Under the pieces are notes generated by a model, which worked only from the letters and a program-made list of their open reading frames with translations, was not told the origin of the DNA and ran no database searches. A stretch of DNA of 64,000 nt from Actinomycetota bacterium. GTDB lineage: Bacteria; Actinomycetota; Actinomycetes; Mycobacteriales; Mycobacteriaceae. How positions within the stretch are numbered: position 1 is the first letter of the stretch; every line of letters starts with the position of its first letter. The stretch covers positions 1-64,000 of the forward strand of contig JAFDWN010000008.1 of NCBI GenBank assembly GCA_018268465.1, read 5' to 3'. The translations under genes and the position numbers were made by a program. Positions 21,436 through 28,739 of this stretch are shown here, in pieces.

Positions 21436-22434
21436 ATGACGCCGACACCCACTCCCCCTGTCACCGTGACCGTCACCGGCGCGGCGGGCAGCATCGGGTA
21501 CGCCGCCCTGTTCCGGATCGCTGCGGGCGCGATGCTCGGGCACGACACCCCGGTGGTGTTGCGCCTGCTGGAACTACCGGCGGCGATCCGCGCGGCCGAG
21601 GGTGTGGTGATGGAACTCGACGACGGCGCCTTCCCGCTGCTGGCCGCCACGGAGATCCACGACGATCCGCTCAAGGCGTTCGACGGGGTCGACGTCGCGC
21701 TGCTGATCGGCGCCAAACCGCGCAGCAAGGGTATGGAACGCGCCGATCTGCTCGGCGCCAACGCCGAGGTCTTCGCCACCGCGGGAAAGGCGCTGAACGC
21801 GGGCGCCGGGTCCGATGTGCGGGTGCTGGTGGTGGGCAATCCGGCCAACACCAACGCCTACGTCGCCGCCGCGCATGCACCCGACATCCCACGTGAGCGC
21901 TTCACGGCACTGACCCGGCTGGACCACAATCGCGCGGTCGCGGCACTGGCCCGGCACGCCCGGGTGCCGGTGACCGAGATCACCCGAATGACGATCTGGG
22001 GCAACCATTCCCCGTCGCAGTACCCGGACATCTTCCACGCCGTGGTGGCCGGCCGTTCGGGTGCCGACTACGCCGTGGACACCACGTGGCTGACCGACGA
22101 CTTCATCCCGACGGTCGCCCGCCGCGGCACCGCGATCATCGAGGCGCGCGGCGCGAGTTCGGCGGCTTCGGCCGCCAACGGCGCGATCGACCACATCGAC
22201 GACTGGGTGCACGGCACACCGGAGAACGACTGGACCTCGGTGGCGCTGCCCTCTCCGGGCGCCTACGGCGTCGACGAGGGCCTGGTGTGCTCCTTCCCGT
22301 GCCGATCGGTCGGGGGCGCCTGGGAGATCGTCGAGGGTCTGGACGTCAACCCGTTCTCGCGGGCCCGTATCGACGCGTCGGTGGCGGAACTGCGGGCCGA
22401 ACGCGACGCGGTGGCGGCACTCGGCCTCCTCTGA
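21436..22434 (+). CDS. mdh: Malate dehydrogenase
   Basis: 332 residues from ATG 21436, aligned by eye with the mycobacterial enzyme along its whole length. It shows [18 protein letters not shown] (NAD fold), [42 protein letters not shown] and [11 protein letters not shown] with the catalytic His at residue 191. It interconverts malate and oxaloacetate with NAD in the cytoplasm. It is more diverged than a housekeeping copy would be (for example [17 protein letters not shown]), so it may be a second mdh. The reading frame is open upstream into a GNAT-like segment, so a longer 441-residue product is possible. Confidence 0.9.
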   Translation: MTPTPTPPVTVTVTGAAGSIGYAALFRIAAGAMLGHDTPVVLRLLELPAAIRAAEGVVMELDDGAFPLLAATEIHDDPLKAFDGVDVALLIGAKPRSKGMERADLLGANAEVFATAGKALNAGAGSDVRVLVVGNPANTNAYVAAAHAPDIPRERFTALTRLDHNRAVAALARHARVPVTEITRMTIWGNHSPSQYPDIFHAVVAGRSGADYAVDTTWLTDDFIPTVARRGTAIIEARGASSAASAANGAIDHIDDWVHGTPENDWTSVALPSPGAYGVDEGLVCSFPCRSVGGAWEIVEGLDVNPFSRARIDASVAELRAERDAVAALGLL

Positions 22435-22458
22435 CCCCCACCTGACCCCACCCCTTTC

Positions 22459-22518
22459 GCGAGCGTGCGTGTCTGCGGCCGAAACGCCGGTGAATCAGGC
22501 GATCTTGTGCACGCTCGC
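22459..22518. repeat. Long-armed inverted repeat between convergent genes
   Basis: GCGAGCGTGC (22459-22468) is mirrored exactly by GCACGCTCGC (22509-22518) around a 40-base centre. It lies between the ends of mdh and the facing nucleotidyltransferase gene, where it could serve as a bidirectional terminator. Similar GAGCGTGC repeats are scattered in mycobacterial genomes. Confidence 0.5.
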
Positions 22519-22520
22519 CG

Positions 22521-22612
22521 CCGTGGTTGGTCGATGTCGGCACGCGCGCCGCGAAGCCCGCACACCGGCGCCGCAGAGCCCGCTCGTCACCGTGGTTCGT
22601 CGATGTCGGCAC
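22521..22612. repeat. 23-bp direct repeat overlapping a gene end
   Basis: A 23-base word beginning CCGTGGTT at 22521-22543 recurs at 22590-22612 with a single change (G to C at its ninth base). The second copy contains the last codons of the minus-strand nucleotidyltransferase gene. The first copy lies beyond its stop. This looks like a small local duplication of the gene's end. Confidence 0.6.
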
Positions 22613-23132
22613 CTGAGGCCAGATCGCCGCATTCGACGGTGACGACATCGGTGCGCCCGGCCAGGAACACCCGAGCCCCTCGGTCGCCCCGCAGCGTCGC
22701 CTCCAGCGCGGGCCAGTGCCGCGACCCGATCACCACCGGATGCCCCGGCCGCCCGCGGTAGCAGGCCCGCGCCAGCCCCGCCGGATCGCCGGCCGCGGCG
22801 AGCACCCGCGCCACCACGTCGGCCCCGACGTCGGGAGTGTCGACCAGATGCACGACGACACACCGTGCCCCCGCGGCGGCCGCGAGCCCTGCCCGCAGCG
22901 ACGCGGCCATCCCGTCGGCCCAGTCCCGCGCGATCACCGCCCGCGCGGGATCGGGGACCTCCACGACCGCGGCGCCCAACATCACCAGCACTTCGTCGCA
23001 ACCGCCGCACGCCAGGGCATCGACCGCGAGCCGAAGCCAAACCCCTTGTTCAGCAAGCACTTTCGGCATACCGAAGCGTGCACCCGCGCCCGCAGCCAGG
23101 AGTACGCCGACCACCGGACCCGCCTTCGACAT
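22587..23132 (-). CDS. MobA/MocA-like molybdenum-cofactor nucleotidyltransferase
   Basis: 181 residues from ATG 23130-23132; upstream in-frame ATGs exist but would cross the start of the divergent permease gene. The GT-A nucleotidyltransferase start VVGVLLAAGAGARFGMPKVL carries the G-G-x-x-x-R-x-G-x-x-K loop. ARCVVVHLVDTPDVGADVVARV and YRGRPGHPVVIGSRHW complete the MocA-type pattern. This family adds CMP (or GMP) to molybdopterin, making the dinucleotide cofactor of xanthine-dehydrogenase-type enzymes. Such an enzyme is encoded at 31.5-34.2 kb, which supports the assignment. It is divergent from the permease gene with only 34 bases between starts. Confidence 0.82.
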   Translation of the reverse strand: MSKAGPVVGVLLAAGAGARFGMPKVLAEQGVWLRLAVDALACGGCDEVLVMLGAAVVEVPDPARAVIARDWADGMAASLRAGLAAAAGARCVVVHLVDTPDVGADVVARVLAAAGDPAGLARACYRGRPGHPVVIGSRHWPALEATLRGDRGARVFLAGRTDVVTVECGDLASGADIDEPR

Positions 23133-23166
23133 GCGAATAGTGTGATCCTGCATGATTCTGTAACGC

Positions 23167-25071
23167 ATGTCCGCCCCGGCGAAAAAGGTCCAGAGGAAGC
23201 GCGTGCACCCGGTCGACGAGGTGCTGCCCATCCCCAAACTGGCGACCTACGGCTTCCAGCACGTCGTTGCGTTCTACGCGGGCGCGGTGCTGGTGCCGAT
23301 CCTCATCGCCAACGCGCTGGGGCTGACCGGCGAAGAACTCGTCATGCTGATCACCGCCGACCTGTTCACCTGCGGTATCGCGTCCATCATCCAGGCGGTC
23401 GGATTCAAGAACGTCGGTGTGCGGCTGCCGCTGCTGCAAGGCGTGACCTTCGCCGGCGTGGCCCCCATCATCGCGATCGGATTGGCGCACGGCGGCGGAA
23501 CGGCGAGCCTGCTGTACGTGTACGGGGCGGTGATCGTCGCCGGCATCTTCACGTTCCTGATCGCCCCGATCTTCGTCAGACTGCTCAAGTTCTTTCCGCC
23601 GGTGGTCACCGGCACGCTGATCACGATCATCGGTCTGTGCCTGGTGCCCATCGGCGCGCTCGACGCGGTGACCAACCCGGCCACTCACGAACCGGACCCC
23701 ACCAACCTGCGCTGGGTGCTCTATGCGCTGGGGACGATCGCCGTCATCGTCGCGATCCAGCGGTTCTTCCGCGGCTTCATGTCCACCATCGCGGTCCTGC
23801 TGGGCCTGGTCGCGGGCTGCGCGGTCGCCTACGCGCTGGGCGATATGAACTTCGACCGGGTCGGCGAGGCGTCGGCGTTCGGCTTCACCCCCCCGTTCGC
23901 CTTCGGCATGCCGAAGTTCGACGTCATCGCCATCGTCACGATGGTCATCGTGATGATGATCATCGCGGTGGAATCGACGGGCAGCACCATCGCGACGGGT
24001 GAGATCGTCGGCAAGCGGGTACGCCCGTCCGACATCGGCAACGTGCTGCGCGCCGACGGCGTGGCCACCACGATCGGCGGCGTCTTCAACTCGTTCCCCT
24101 ACACGGCGTTCTCCGAGAATGTCGGTCTGGTGCGGCTCACCGGTGTGAAGAGCCGCTGGGTGGTCGCCGCGGCCGGTGTGATCATGATCCTGCTGGGCTT
24201 CCTGCCCAAGGTCGCCGCGGTGGTCGCGTCGATCCCGAACCCGGTGCTCGGCGGTGCGGCCCTGACCCTGTTCGCGACCGTGGCCGTGGTCGGAATCCAG
24301 ACGCTGGGCAAGGTCGACTTCACCGACCACCGCAACGTCATCATCGTGACCACCAGCCTGGCGCTGGCGCTGCTGGTGACGTCCTACCCCGCCATCTCCT
24401 CGGCGTTGCCCGCGGGCCTCGACATCCTGTTCGGCAGCGGTATCAGCACCGGTGCGATCACCGCGATCGCGCTCAACATCGTCTTCTTCCACCTCGGCAG
24501 GAAGGGGCCGCGGGTCGCCGGCGGCGGCAGCATCACCCTCGACGAGGTCAACACGATGACCCAGGAGCGGTTCACCGAGGTGTTCGGCCACGTCGTGCAG
24601 GATGTGCCGTGGGCGGTGGAACGGGCCTTCGACCAGCGGCCATTCGACGATACGAAGGCGCTGCGCGAGGCCTTCCAGGACGCGGTGCTCACCGGCTCCT
24701 CCGATCAACAGACCGAACTGCTCACCGCCTTCCACGACCTGGGCGCCGAGGACGACACCGGGCAGGTGCTGGCCGTCGATCATGTCGCGCTGTCCAACCT
24801 CGACGACAACGACCACAATGACGTCGTGGAACTGGCCAGCGCCTATCGCGAGCACTTCGGCTTCCCGCTGATCATCTGCGCGCGCGAAACGGAGCATTTC
24901 GACCGCGTGCTGAAGAACGGCTGGTCACGGATGGACAACTCGCCGGGCGCCGAGCGCGCTTTCGCCCTGATCGAGGTTGCCAAGATCGCCAACTACCGCT
25001 TCACCGATCTGGTCGCCGACGCCAACCCGATCGCCGCCGCGCGGTTCAGCCGGTTCAACGAGCTGTCCTAG
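23167..25071 (+). CDS. NCS2 urate/xanthine permease fused to a UraD-like domain
   Basis: 634 residues. Residues about 25-445 form an NCS2 transporter with some 12-14 TM segments: YGFQHVVAFYAGAVLVPI, the signature QAVGFKNVGVRLPLLQGVTF, then TMVIVMMIIAVESTGS and NSFPYTAFSENVGLV. Residues about 458-634 match the OHCU decarboxylase (UraD) fold, with HFGFPLIICARE and a RFSRFNEL end. However, the catalytic His-Pro-x-x-Gly of UraD reads AFHDLG (F522, H523), and the S-x-x-E-Q stretch is gone. The appended domain is therefore probably not a normal decarboxylase. A complete UraD gene begins at the next base. The product probably imports urate or xanthine at the plasma membrane. Confidence 0.9.
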   Translation: MSAPAKKVQRKRVHPVDEVLPIPKLATYGFQHVVAFYAGAVLVPILIANALGLTGEELVMLITADLFTCGIASIIQAVGFKNVGVRLPLLQGVTFAGVAPIIAIGLAHGGGTASLLYVYGAVIVAGIFTFLIAPIFVRLLKFFPPVVTGTLITIIGLCLVPIGALDAVTNPATHEPDPTNLRWVLYALGTIAVIVAIQRFFRGFMSTIAVLLGLVAGCAVAYALGDMNFDRVGEASAFGFTPPFAFGMPKFDVIAIVTMVIVMMIIAVESTGSTIATGEIVGKRVRPSDIGNVLRADGVATTIGGVFNSFPYTAFSENVGLVRLTGVKSRWVVAAAGVIMILLGFLPKVAAVVASIPNPVLGGAALTLFATVAVVGIQTLGKVDFTDHRNVIIVTTSLALALLVTSYPAISSALPAGLDILFGSGISTGAITAIALNIVFFHLGRKGPRVAGGGSITLDEVNTMTQERFTEVFGHVVQDVPWAVERAFDQRPFDDTKALREAFQDAVLTGSSDQQTELLTAFHDLGAEDDTGQVLAVDHVALSNLDDNDHNDVVELASAYREHFGFPLIICARETEHFDRVLKNGWSRMDNSPGAERAFALIEVAKIANYRFTDLVADANPIAAARFSRFNELS

Positions 25072-25599
25072 ATGACCGCTCACGCAGCGCTGGGCTTGGA
25101 CGGATTCACCAGGCTCAGCGACCGTCAGCGCATGCACCTGCTGTTCGGAGTGTGCTCGTCGACGATCTGGGCTCGCCGGGTGCTGGCCGGGGGTCCGTTC
25201 CGTGACGCCGACGCGTTGCTGGACCGCGCGGACCGGGTGCTCGCCGAGTTGCCCGATGCCGAGATCGACGCGGCGCTGGACGGACATCCCCGCATCGGGG
25301 CCAAGGCGGACAACCCGTCCTCGGCACGCGAACAGGCGGCGGTCTCCTCGGCCGGCGACGACGTCAAGGCCGGGCTCGCGGCCAAGAACGCCCAGTACGA
25401 GGAGAAGTTCGGCTACGTGTACCTGGTGTGCGCGAGCGGCCGCTCCGGCGATGAGCTCCTGGCGATCCTCACCGAGCGCCTGGAGAACGACCCCGACACC
25501 GAGCGTCGCGTGATGCGCAACGAACTCGCCAAGATCAACCGGCTGCGACTACAGCGTCTGCTCACCGAACCGGGTCCCGTGGCGGACGGGGCAGGATGA
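25072..25599 (+). CDS. uraD: OHCU decarboxylase UraD
   Basis: 175 residues beginning immediately after the permease stop. It has the catalytic motif GHPRIG (His72), the SSAREQAAV stretch with the active Glu, and FGYVYLVCASGRSGDELLAIL. It decarboxylates 2-oxo-4-hydroxy-4-carboxy-5-ureidoimidazoline to (S)-allantoin, the last step of urate-to-allantoin conversion. uraH follows four bases later, so the two steps after urate oxidation are encoded together. No urate oxidase gene is seen in the window. Confidence 0.93.
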   Translation: MTAHAALGLDGFTRLSDRQRMHLLFGVCSSTIWARRVLAGGPFRDADALLDRADRVLAELPDAEIDAALDGHPRIGAKADNPSSAREQAAVSSAGDDVKAGLAAKNAQYEEKFGYVYLVCASGRSGDELLAILTERLENDPDTERRVMRNELAKINRLRLQRLLTEPGPVADGAG

Positions 25600-25603
25600 A
25601 CCC

Positions 25604-25924
25604 ATGAGCCTGTCCACCCACGTCCTCGACGCCGTTTCCGGCCGGCCCGCCGTCGGGGTTGCCGTCACACTGCACGACGCCGCCGGCGGACAGCTGACCA
25701 CGGCGACGACGAACACCGACGGCCGCGTACCCGAACTCGGCGGCACACTGGCGGCGGGCGTCTATCGTCTGCATTTCGACACCGCAACGTATTTCGCGAC
25801 CCAGAACATGGCGGGCTTCTACCCCGAGATCGTCATCGCATTCGAGATCACCGACACCGCAAGCCATTACCACGTTCCAGTGCTGCTGTCGCCGTACTCG
25901 TATTCGACCTATCGCGGGAGCTGA
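25604..25924 (+). CDS. uraH: 5-hydroxyisourate hydrolase UraH (transthyretin-like)
   Basis: 106 residues. The family ends are intact: N-terminal LSTHVLDAVSGRPAVGVAV with the catalytic His, and C-terminal HYHVPVLLSPYSYSTYRGS with the diagnostic YRGS tail. It hydrolyses 5-hydroxyisourate to OHCU, the substrate of UraD encoded just upstream. It is the last gene of the permease-uraD-uraH operon, being followed by a 407-base gap. Confidence 0.95.
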   Translation: MSLSTHVLDAVSGRPAVGVAVTLHDAAGGQLTTATTNTDGRVPELGGTLAAGVYRLHFDTATYFATQNMAGFYPEIVIAFEITDTASHYHVPVLLSPYSYSTYRGS

Positions 25925-26331
25925 CGGTTCGCAGCGGCTGGAGTCAGTGCTGAAAACTGCTGTCCATAATCAGCTTTCGCTTGCTCTACGAATCGACCGC
26001 CTGTCGCACGATACGGCGATCCCGGACTCGGCCGCAAAATTCACCGCAGCGGGCAACCGAGATCGCCGGGCCCGGCCGCGTACCCTCTCGTCAGGGACCG
26101 GGACGTCGCGGGTCTGTGCGCCCAAGGATTTGATGAGAAGCACGGCCGTCGATTGTTGGCGGGCGCCATCGGGCGTAGGGTGAGTGTCAGGTTGAGTTCA
26201 CAGCCAGCTGGAACCGTCATCGACGTACAGGGCGTGACACCGTCCCTGTGGCGAGGGCTTTGAGAAGCAGGGCCTGAATCTCTTGACGTGAACCACAGTC
26301 CAATGCACGAATCACGACTGATGGAGTCACA
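25925..26331. other. Intergenic region between uraH and the STAS gene
   Basis: A 407-base gap. It holds no convincing gene. A dyad ACAGGG (26227-26232) / CCCTGT (26244-26249) lies about 85 bases before the STAS gene. GGAG (26319-26323 area) is the STAS ribosome-binding site. No clear SigF-type promoter was found here. Confidence 0.5.
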
Positions 26332-26766
26332 ATGAATACTGCCGTTGGTCCGGCGCTGCCGGACTCACTTTCGGAGCGCTCGCGCTGCCGCACCGCCCAG
26401 TTCGCCACCCGATGGGTGCACCCCCAGGTCGCCGTGGTCGTCGCCGACGGCGAACTCGACGCCGCCAACACCGACGAGTTCGTCGCTTACGCGTTGCAGC
26501 GAGCCGCGCGGGCCGCGCACATCGTCGTCGACCTCACCGAGGTGGACTTCTTCGGCACCGCCGCGTTCACCGCACTGCACGAGATCAACGCGGGCTGCGC
26601 GATGAGTTCGACGGTCTGGATGGCAGTGCCGAGCCCGGCCGCGCTGAGGCTGTTGCGGATCTGCGACCCCGACTCGGTGCTGCCCATCAGCCCCGGTATC
26701 GACGCGGCGCTGTCCACACTCCAGCGGCAGGGCCGGTTACTGGAGCTGATCCCGAAGCCGCGCTAG
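26332..26766 (+). CDS. STAS-domain anti-sigma-factor antagonist-like protein
   Basis: 144 residues. An STAS fold is visible from HPQVAVVVADGELDAANTDEF to the C-terminus, with AHIVVDLTEVDFFGTAAFTAL. The phospho-acceptor position, usually D-S-S-G in SpoIIAA-type antagonists, reads F-G-T-A, leaving Thr76 as the only candidate. It may be unregulated by phosphorylation or use that Thr. It is convergent with sigF and their 3' ends overlap by 30 bases. Its likely partner is the RsbW-type anti-sigma factor encoded just upstream of sigF, but other mycobacterial anti-sigma factors cannot be excluded. Confidence 0.85.
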   Translation: MNTAVGPALPDSLSERSRCRTAQFATRWVHPQVAVVVADGELDAANTDEFVAYALQRAARAAHIVVDLTEVDFFGTAAFTALHEINAGCAMSSTVWMAVPSPAALRLLRICDPDSVLPISPGIDAALSTLQRQGRLLELIPKPR

Positions 26767-27519
26767 GGATTTCGCCAGCAGCCGGGAGACGTGCATCTGC
26801 GATATGCCGACGCGCTCGGCGATCTGAGTTTGCGTCATCGACTCGAAGAACCGCAGAACGAGGACGGTGCGCTCCCGCTCGGGCAGGGATTCCAGCAGGG
26901 GGCGCAGGGCCTCACGATTCTCGATCTGGTCGAGACTCGCGTCCACGTCGCCGAGCGTGTCGGCGATCGCGGGGGCGTCGTCGTCACCTCCGCCACCGCT
27001 GTCGATGGACAACGTGTTGTACGAGCTGCCCGCGACCAGCCCTTCCACCACCTCTTCGCGATCCATGCCGAGCTCGGCCGCGAGTTCGGACGGGGTCGGC
27101 GCGCGGCCCAGCCGTTGGGACAGGTCGGCGGTGGCCGAGCCCAGGCGCAGGTGTAACTCCTTGAGCCGGCGCGGCACCTTGACCGACCAGCTGTTGTCCC
27201 GGAAATGCCTGCGAACCTCACCCATGATCGTCGGGACCGCGAACGACACGAAATCCGAACCGGCGTCGACGTCGAACCGGATCACCGCGTTGACCAGGCC
27301 GACCCTCGCCACCTGCACCAGATCGTCGCGTGGCTCCCCACGGCCGTCGAACCGGCGCGCAATGTGGTCGGCCAGGGGCAGGCACCGTTCGACGATGCGA
27401 TCCCGATGACGCCGGAACTGGTCGGAGTCGTCCGGAAACTCCCGCAACTCGCGGAACATGCCTGCGACATCCGCGTATTCAGAGTTCGAACGCGACGAAC
27501 CCTGTGACACCGGCCTCAC
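26737..27519 (-). CDS. sigF: RNA polymerase sigma factor SigF
   Basis: 260 residues from GTG 27517-27519, near-identical by eye to mycobacterial SigF. It has region 2 (LPLADHIARRFDGRGEPRDD, VRFDVDAGSDFVSFAVPTIM), region 3 (SWSVKVPRRLKELHLRLG) and region 4 (LPERERTVLVLRFFESMTQT, QIAERVGISQMHVSRLL). It directs general-stress and stationary-phase transcription. Its start overlaps the rsbW stop (27516-27519), keeping anti-sigma and sigma in fixed ratio. A good SigF-type promoter upstream of rsbW implies autoregulation. Confidence 0.97.
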   Translation of the reverse strand: MRPVSQGSSRSNSEYADVAGMFRELREFPDDSDQFRRHRDRIVERCLPLADHIARRFDGRGEPRDDLVQVARVGLVNAVIRFDVDAGSDFVSFAVPTIMGEVRRHFRDNSWSVKVPRRLKELHLRLGSATADLSQRLGRAPTPSELAAELGMDREEVVEGLVAGSSYNTLSIDSGGGGDDDAPAIADTLGDVDASLDQIENREALRPLLESLPERERTVLVLRFFESMTQTQIAERVGISQMHVSRLLAKSLARLRDQLQ

Positions 27520-27917
27520 CGCAACGAACTCGCTCGCCTCGCCGTCATCGATATCCCGCAGATCTCCCCCGCCGCACCCGAGCCGTCACGGAAGGTCTGC
27601 ACCTCGTCGGTCAGCGAACTCAGCACGTGCCAGCTGAAACTGCCCGGAGTGAGGATCTCGTCGGTATCGCACGTGGTGGAGGCCTCGATGACGACCGCGT
27701 CCTGCCGTGGCCGCACCTTGAGCAGGAGGGCCGAGCCGGGCACGGCCGAACGGATCAGGCGGGTGCACGCTTCGTCGACGGCGAGCCGCAGGTCGGCCAC
27801 GGCGTCGAAGTCGAGATCCTCGAAGGTGCCGACGGCACCGACCAGCGTGCGGACGATCGCGAGGTTCTCCAGACGGGCCTCCACCCGGAATTCCACGCTG
27901 TTGTCGTAGTCGGCCAC
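27516..27917 (-). CDS. rsbW: Anti-sigma-F factor RsbW (UsfX)
   Basis: 133 residues from GTG 27915-27917, with GGGAGG four bases upstream. HATPase_c-type anti-sigma kinase fold: VEFRVEARLENLAIVRTLVG, DLRLAVDEACTRLIRSA (N-box region, in which the usual Asn is replaced, as in the M. tuberculosis protein), and DEILTPGSFSWHVLSSLTDE. It binds and holds SigF inactive in the cytoplasm. It is coupled to sigF by a GTGA overlap. Confidence 0.93.
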   Translation of the reverse strand: MADYDNSVEFRVEARLENLAIVRTLVGAVGTFEDLDFDAVADLRLAVDEACTRLIRSAVPGSALLLKVRPRQDAVVIEASTTCDTDEILTPGSFSWHVLSSLTDEVQTFRDGSGAAGEICGISMTARRASSLR

Positions 27918-28012
27918 CTGACCTCCCGGCAATGTCGAAGCGAGATTACTCCACCGGGGTCCGCCGCTAGGCATGGATCGCCCCGACGCGCCGCCGCGAC
28001 CATGGTCGCGAC

Positions 28013-28038
28013 GTGTCGCGGCCGGCGCGTCCGGGTAA
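28013..28038 (+). promoter_or_regulatory. SigF-type promoter for the small membrane protein
   Basis: GTGT (28013-28016), 16 bases, GGGTAA (28033-28038). The mycobacterial SigF pattern is GTTT-N15-17-GGGTAT/A, so there is one mismatch in the -35. Transcription would start about two to three bases before the ATG at 28048, giving an almost leaderless message. Confidence 0.5.
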
Positions 28039-28047
28039 CCCCTTGGT

Positions 28048-28206
28048 ATGCACAACGGCCAGCCTTCCGAGCGCGCCGACCCCCTCGCCACGCGCAGATG
28101 GCGACGCGTACTGATCGTCTCCGGAATCACCCTTGCCGTGCTGGTGTTGACCGCCGTCGCGGTCTACACGGTGGCCTTTCTGATCCTCGCCCCGATGATG
28201 CAGTGA
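28048..28206 (+). CDS. Small single-pass membrane protein
   Basis: 52 residues: a polar N-terminus (MHNGQPSERADPLA), a basic stop (TRRWRR), and a strongly hydrophobic helix of about 28 residues (VLIVSGITLAVLVLTAVAVY onward) ending in APMMQ. This is a typical N-in small membrane protein. Codons are overwhelmingly G/C-ending. It is preceded by a SigF-type promoter and lies antisense to the predicted leader of the rsbW-sigF transcript. No function can be assigned. It may be part of the stress regulon. Confidence 0.6.
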   Translation: MHNGQPSERADPLATRRWRRVLIVSGITLAVLVLTAVAVYTVAFLILAPMMQ

Positions 28207-28266
28207 AGCGTCGCCCGTCGTGCACCGTGGTTCCATCGTCAATCCTGTCGTCATGGCGCAGGTGTC

Positions 28267-28293
28267 ATACCCGCTGACTCCGGTGGCCAAACC
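28267..28293 (-). promoter_or_regulatory. SigF-type promoter for rsbW-sigF
   Basis: On the minus strand GGTTT (28293-28289), 16 bases, GGGTAT (28272-28267): an exact match to the mycobacterial SigF consensus. It points toward rsbW, whose start lies about 340 bases downstream with no other minus-strand gene between. Autoregulated transcription of rsbW-sigF from such a promoter is established in M. tuberculosis. Confidence 0.7.
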
Positions 28294-28364
28294 TCCCCAG
28301 CCGGGACCGCTTCACCTGTGGTCCATGTCACCGCCCGGCGCGGCAATCCCGTTGCGGCACCGTC

Positions 28365-28390
28365 GTTTAGCGATGCGGATAGCCGGGAAG
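28365..28390 (+). promoter_or_regulatory. SigF-type promoter for the CsbD gene
   Basis: GTTT (28365-28368), 16 bases, GGGAAG (28385-28390), two mismatches from GGGTAT in the -10. It lies 57 bases before the CsbD start. CsbD genes are general-stress genes in other bacteria, which supports the reading. Confidence 0.45.
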
Positions 28391-28447
28391 CCCAGGCGTG
28401 TGCGGGGAGATTCCCCGTCATCCACAAACTCCATTGGAGAGGTGAAG

Positions 28448-28684
28448 ATGGCTGAGAAGAACAGCGGCCCGCAGGAAGGCGTCAAGGGCGTCGTCGAAGA
28501 CGTCAAGGGCAAGGCCAAGGAAGCCGTGGGCACCGTGACCGGGCGCGATGATCTCGTTGCCGAGGGCAAGGCCCAGCAGGACAAGGCCGAGGCGCAGCGC
28601 GACGTCGCCAAGAAGGAAGCCGAGGCCGAGGCGGCCCGCGCAGCTGCCCGCGCCGCCGAGGAACGCCAGAAGGCGAATCAGTAG
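28448..28684 (+). CDS. CsbD-family stress protein
   Basis: 78 residues from ATG 28448, with GGAGAGG six bases upstream. The CsbD core is clear: GVKGVVEDVKGKAKEAVG, then VTGRDDLVAEGKAQQDKAEA. The C-terminal third is an Ala/Glu/Lys-rich helix that may form a coiled coil. The family is strongly induced by general stress in many bacteria but has no established activity. It sits beside sigF with a SigF-like promoter and ends in a clear hairpin terminator. Confidence 0.9.
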   Translation: MAEKNSGPQEGVKGVVEDVKGKAKEAVGTVTGRDDLVAEGKAQQDKAEAQRDVAKKEAEAEAARAAARAAEERQKANQ

Positions 28685-28692
28685 GACTGCAG

Positions 28693-28721
28693 GAGCCCGG
28701 CCGGGATATCCGGCCGGGCTC
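28693..28721 (+). terminator. Hairpin terminator after the CsbD gene
   Basis: A 12-base perfect stem, GAGCCCGGCCGG (28693-28704) and CCGGCCGGGCTC (28710-28721), with a GATAT loop. It starts nine bases after the CsbD stop and is followed by GTTCTCGTC, not a true T-tract. It may also serve the minus-strand gene that ends at 28740. Confidence 0.75.
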
Positions 28722-28739
28722 GTTCTCGTCGATCGACGG

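Noticed and set aside
23050-24897. 615-codon minus-strand frame opposite the permease gene
   Set aside because: Low-complexity Asp/His/Arg/Gln product typical of antisense frames over a membrane protein.
27967-28290. 107-codon minus-strand frame in the rsbW leader
   Set aside because: It would start upstream of the predicted SigF transcript start, has His/Arg/Gln-rich shadow composition, and is opposite the clear TM helix of the plus-strand small protein.
28220-28447. In-frame upstream extension of the CsbD protein
   Set aside because: A SigF-like promoter and a strong ribosome-binding site lie inside it and CsbD family length fits the start at 28448.
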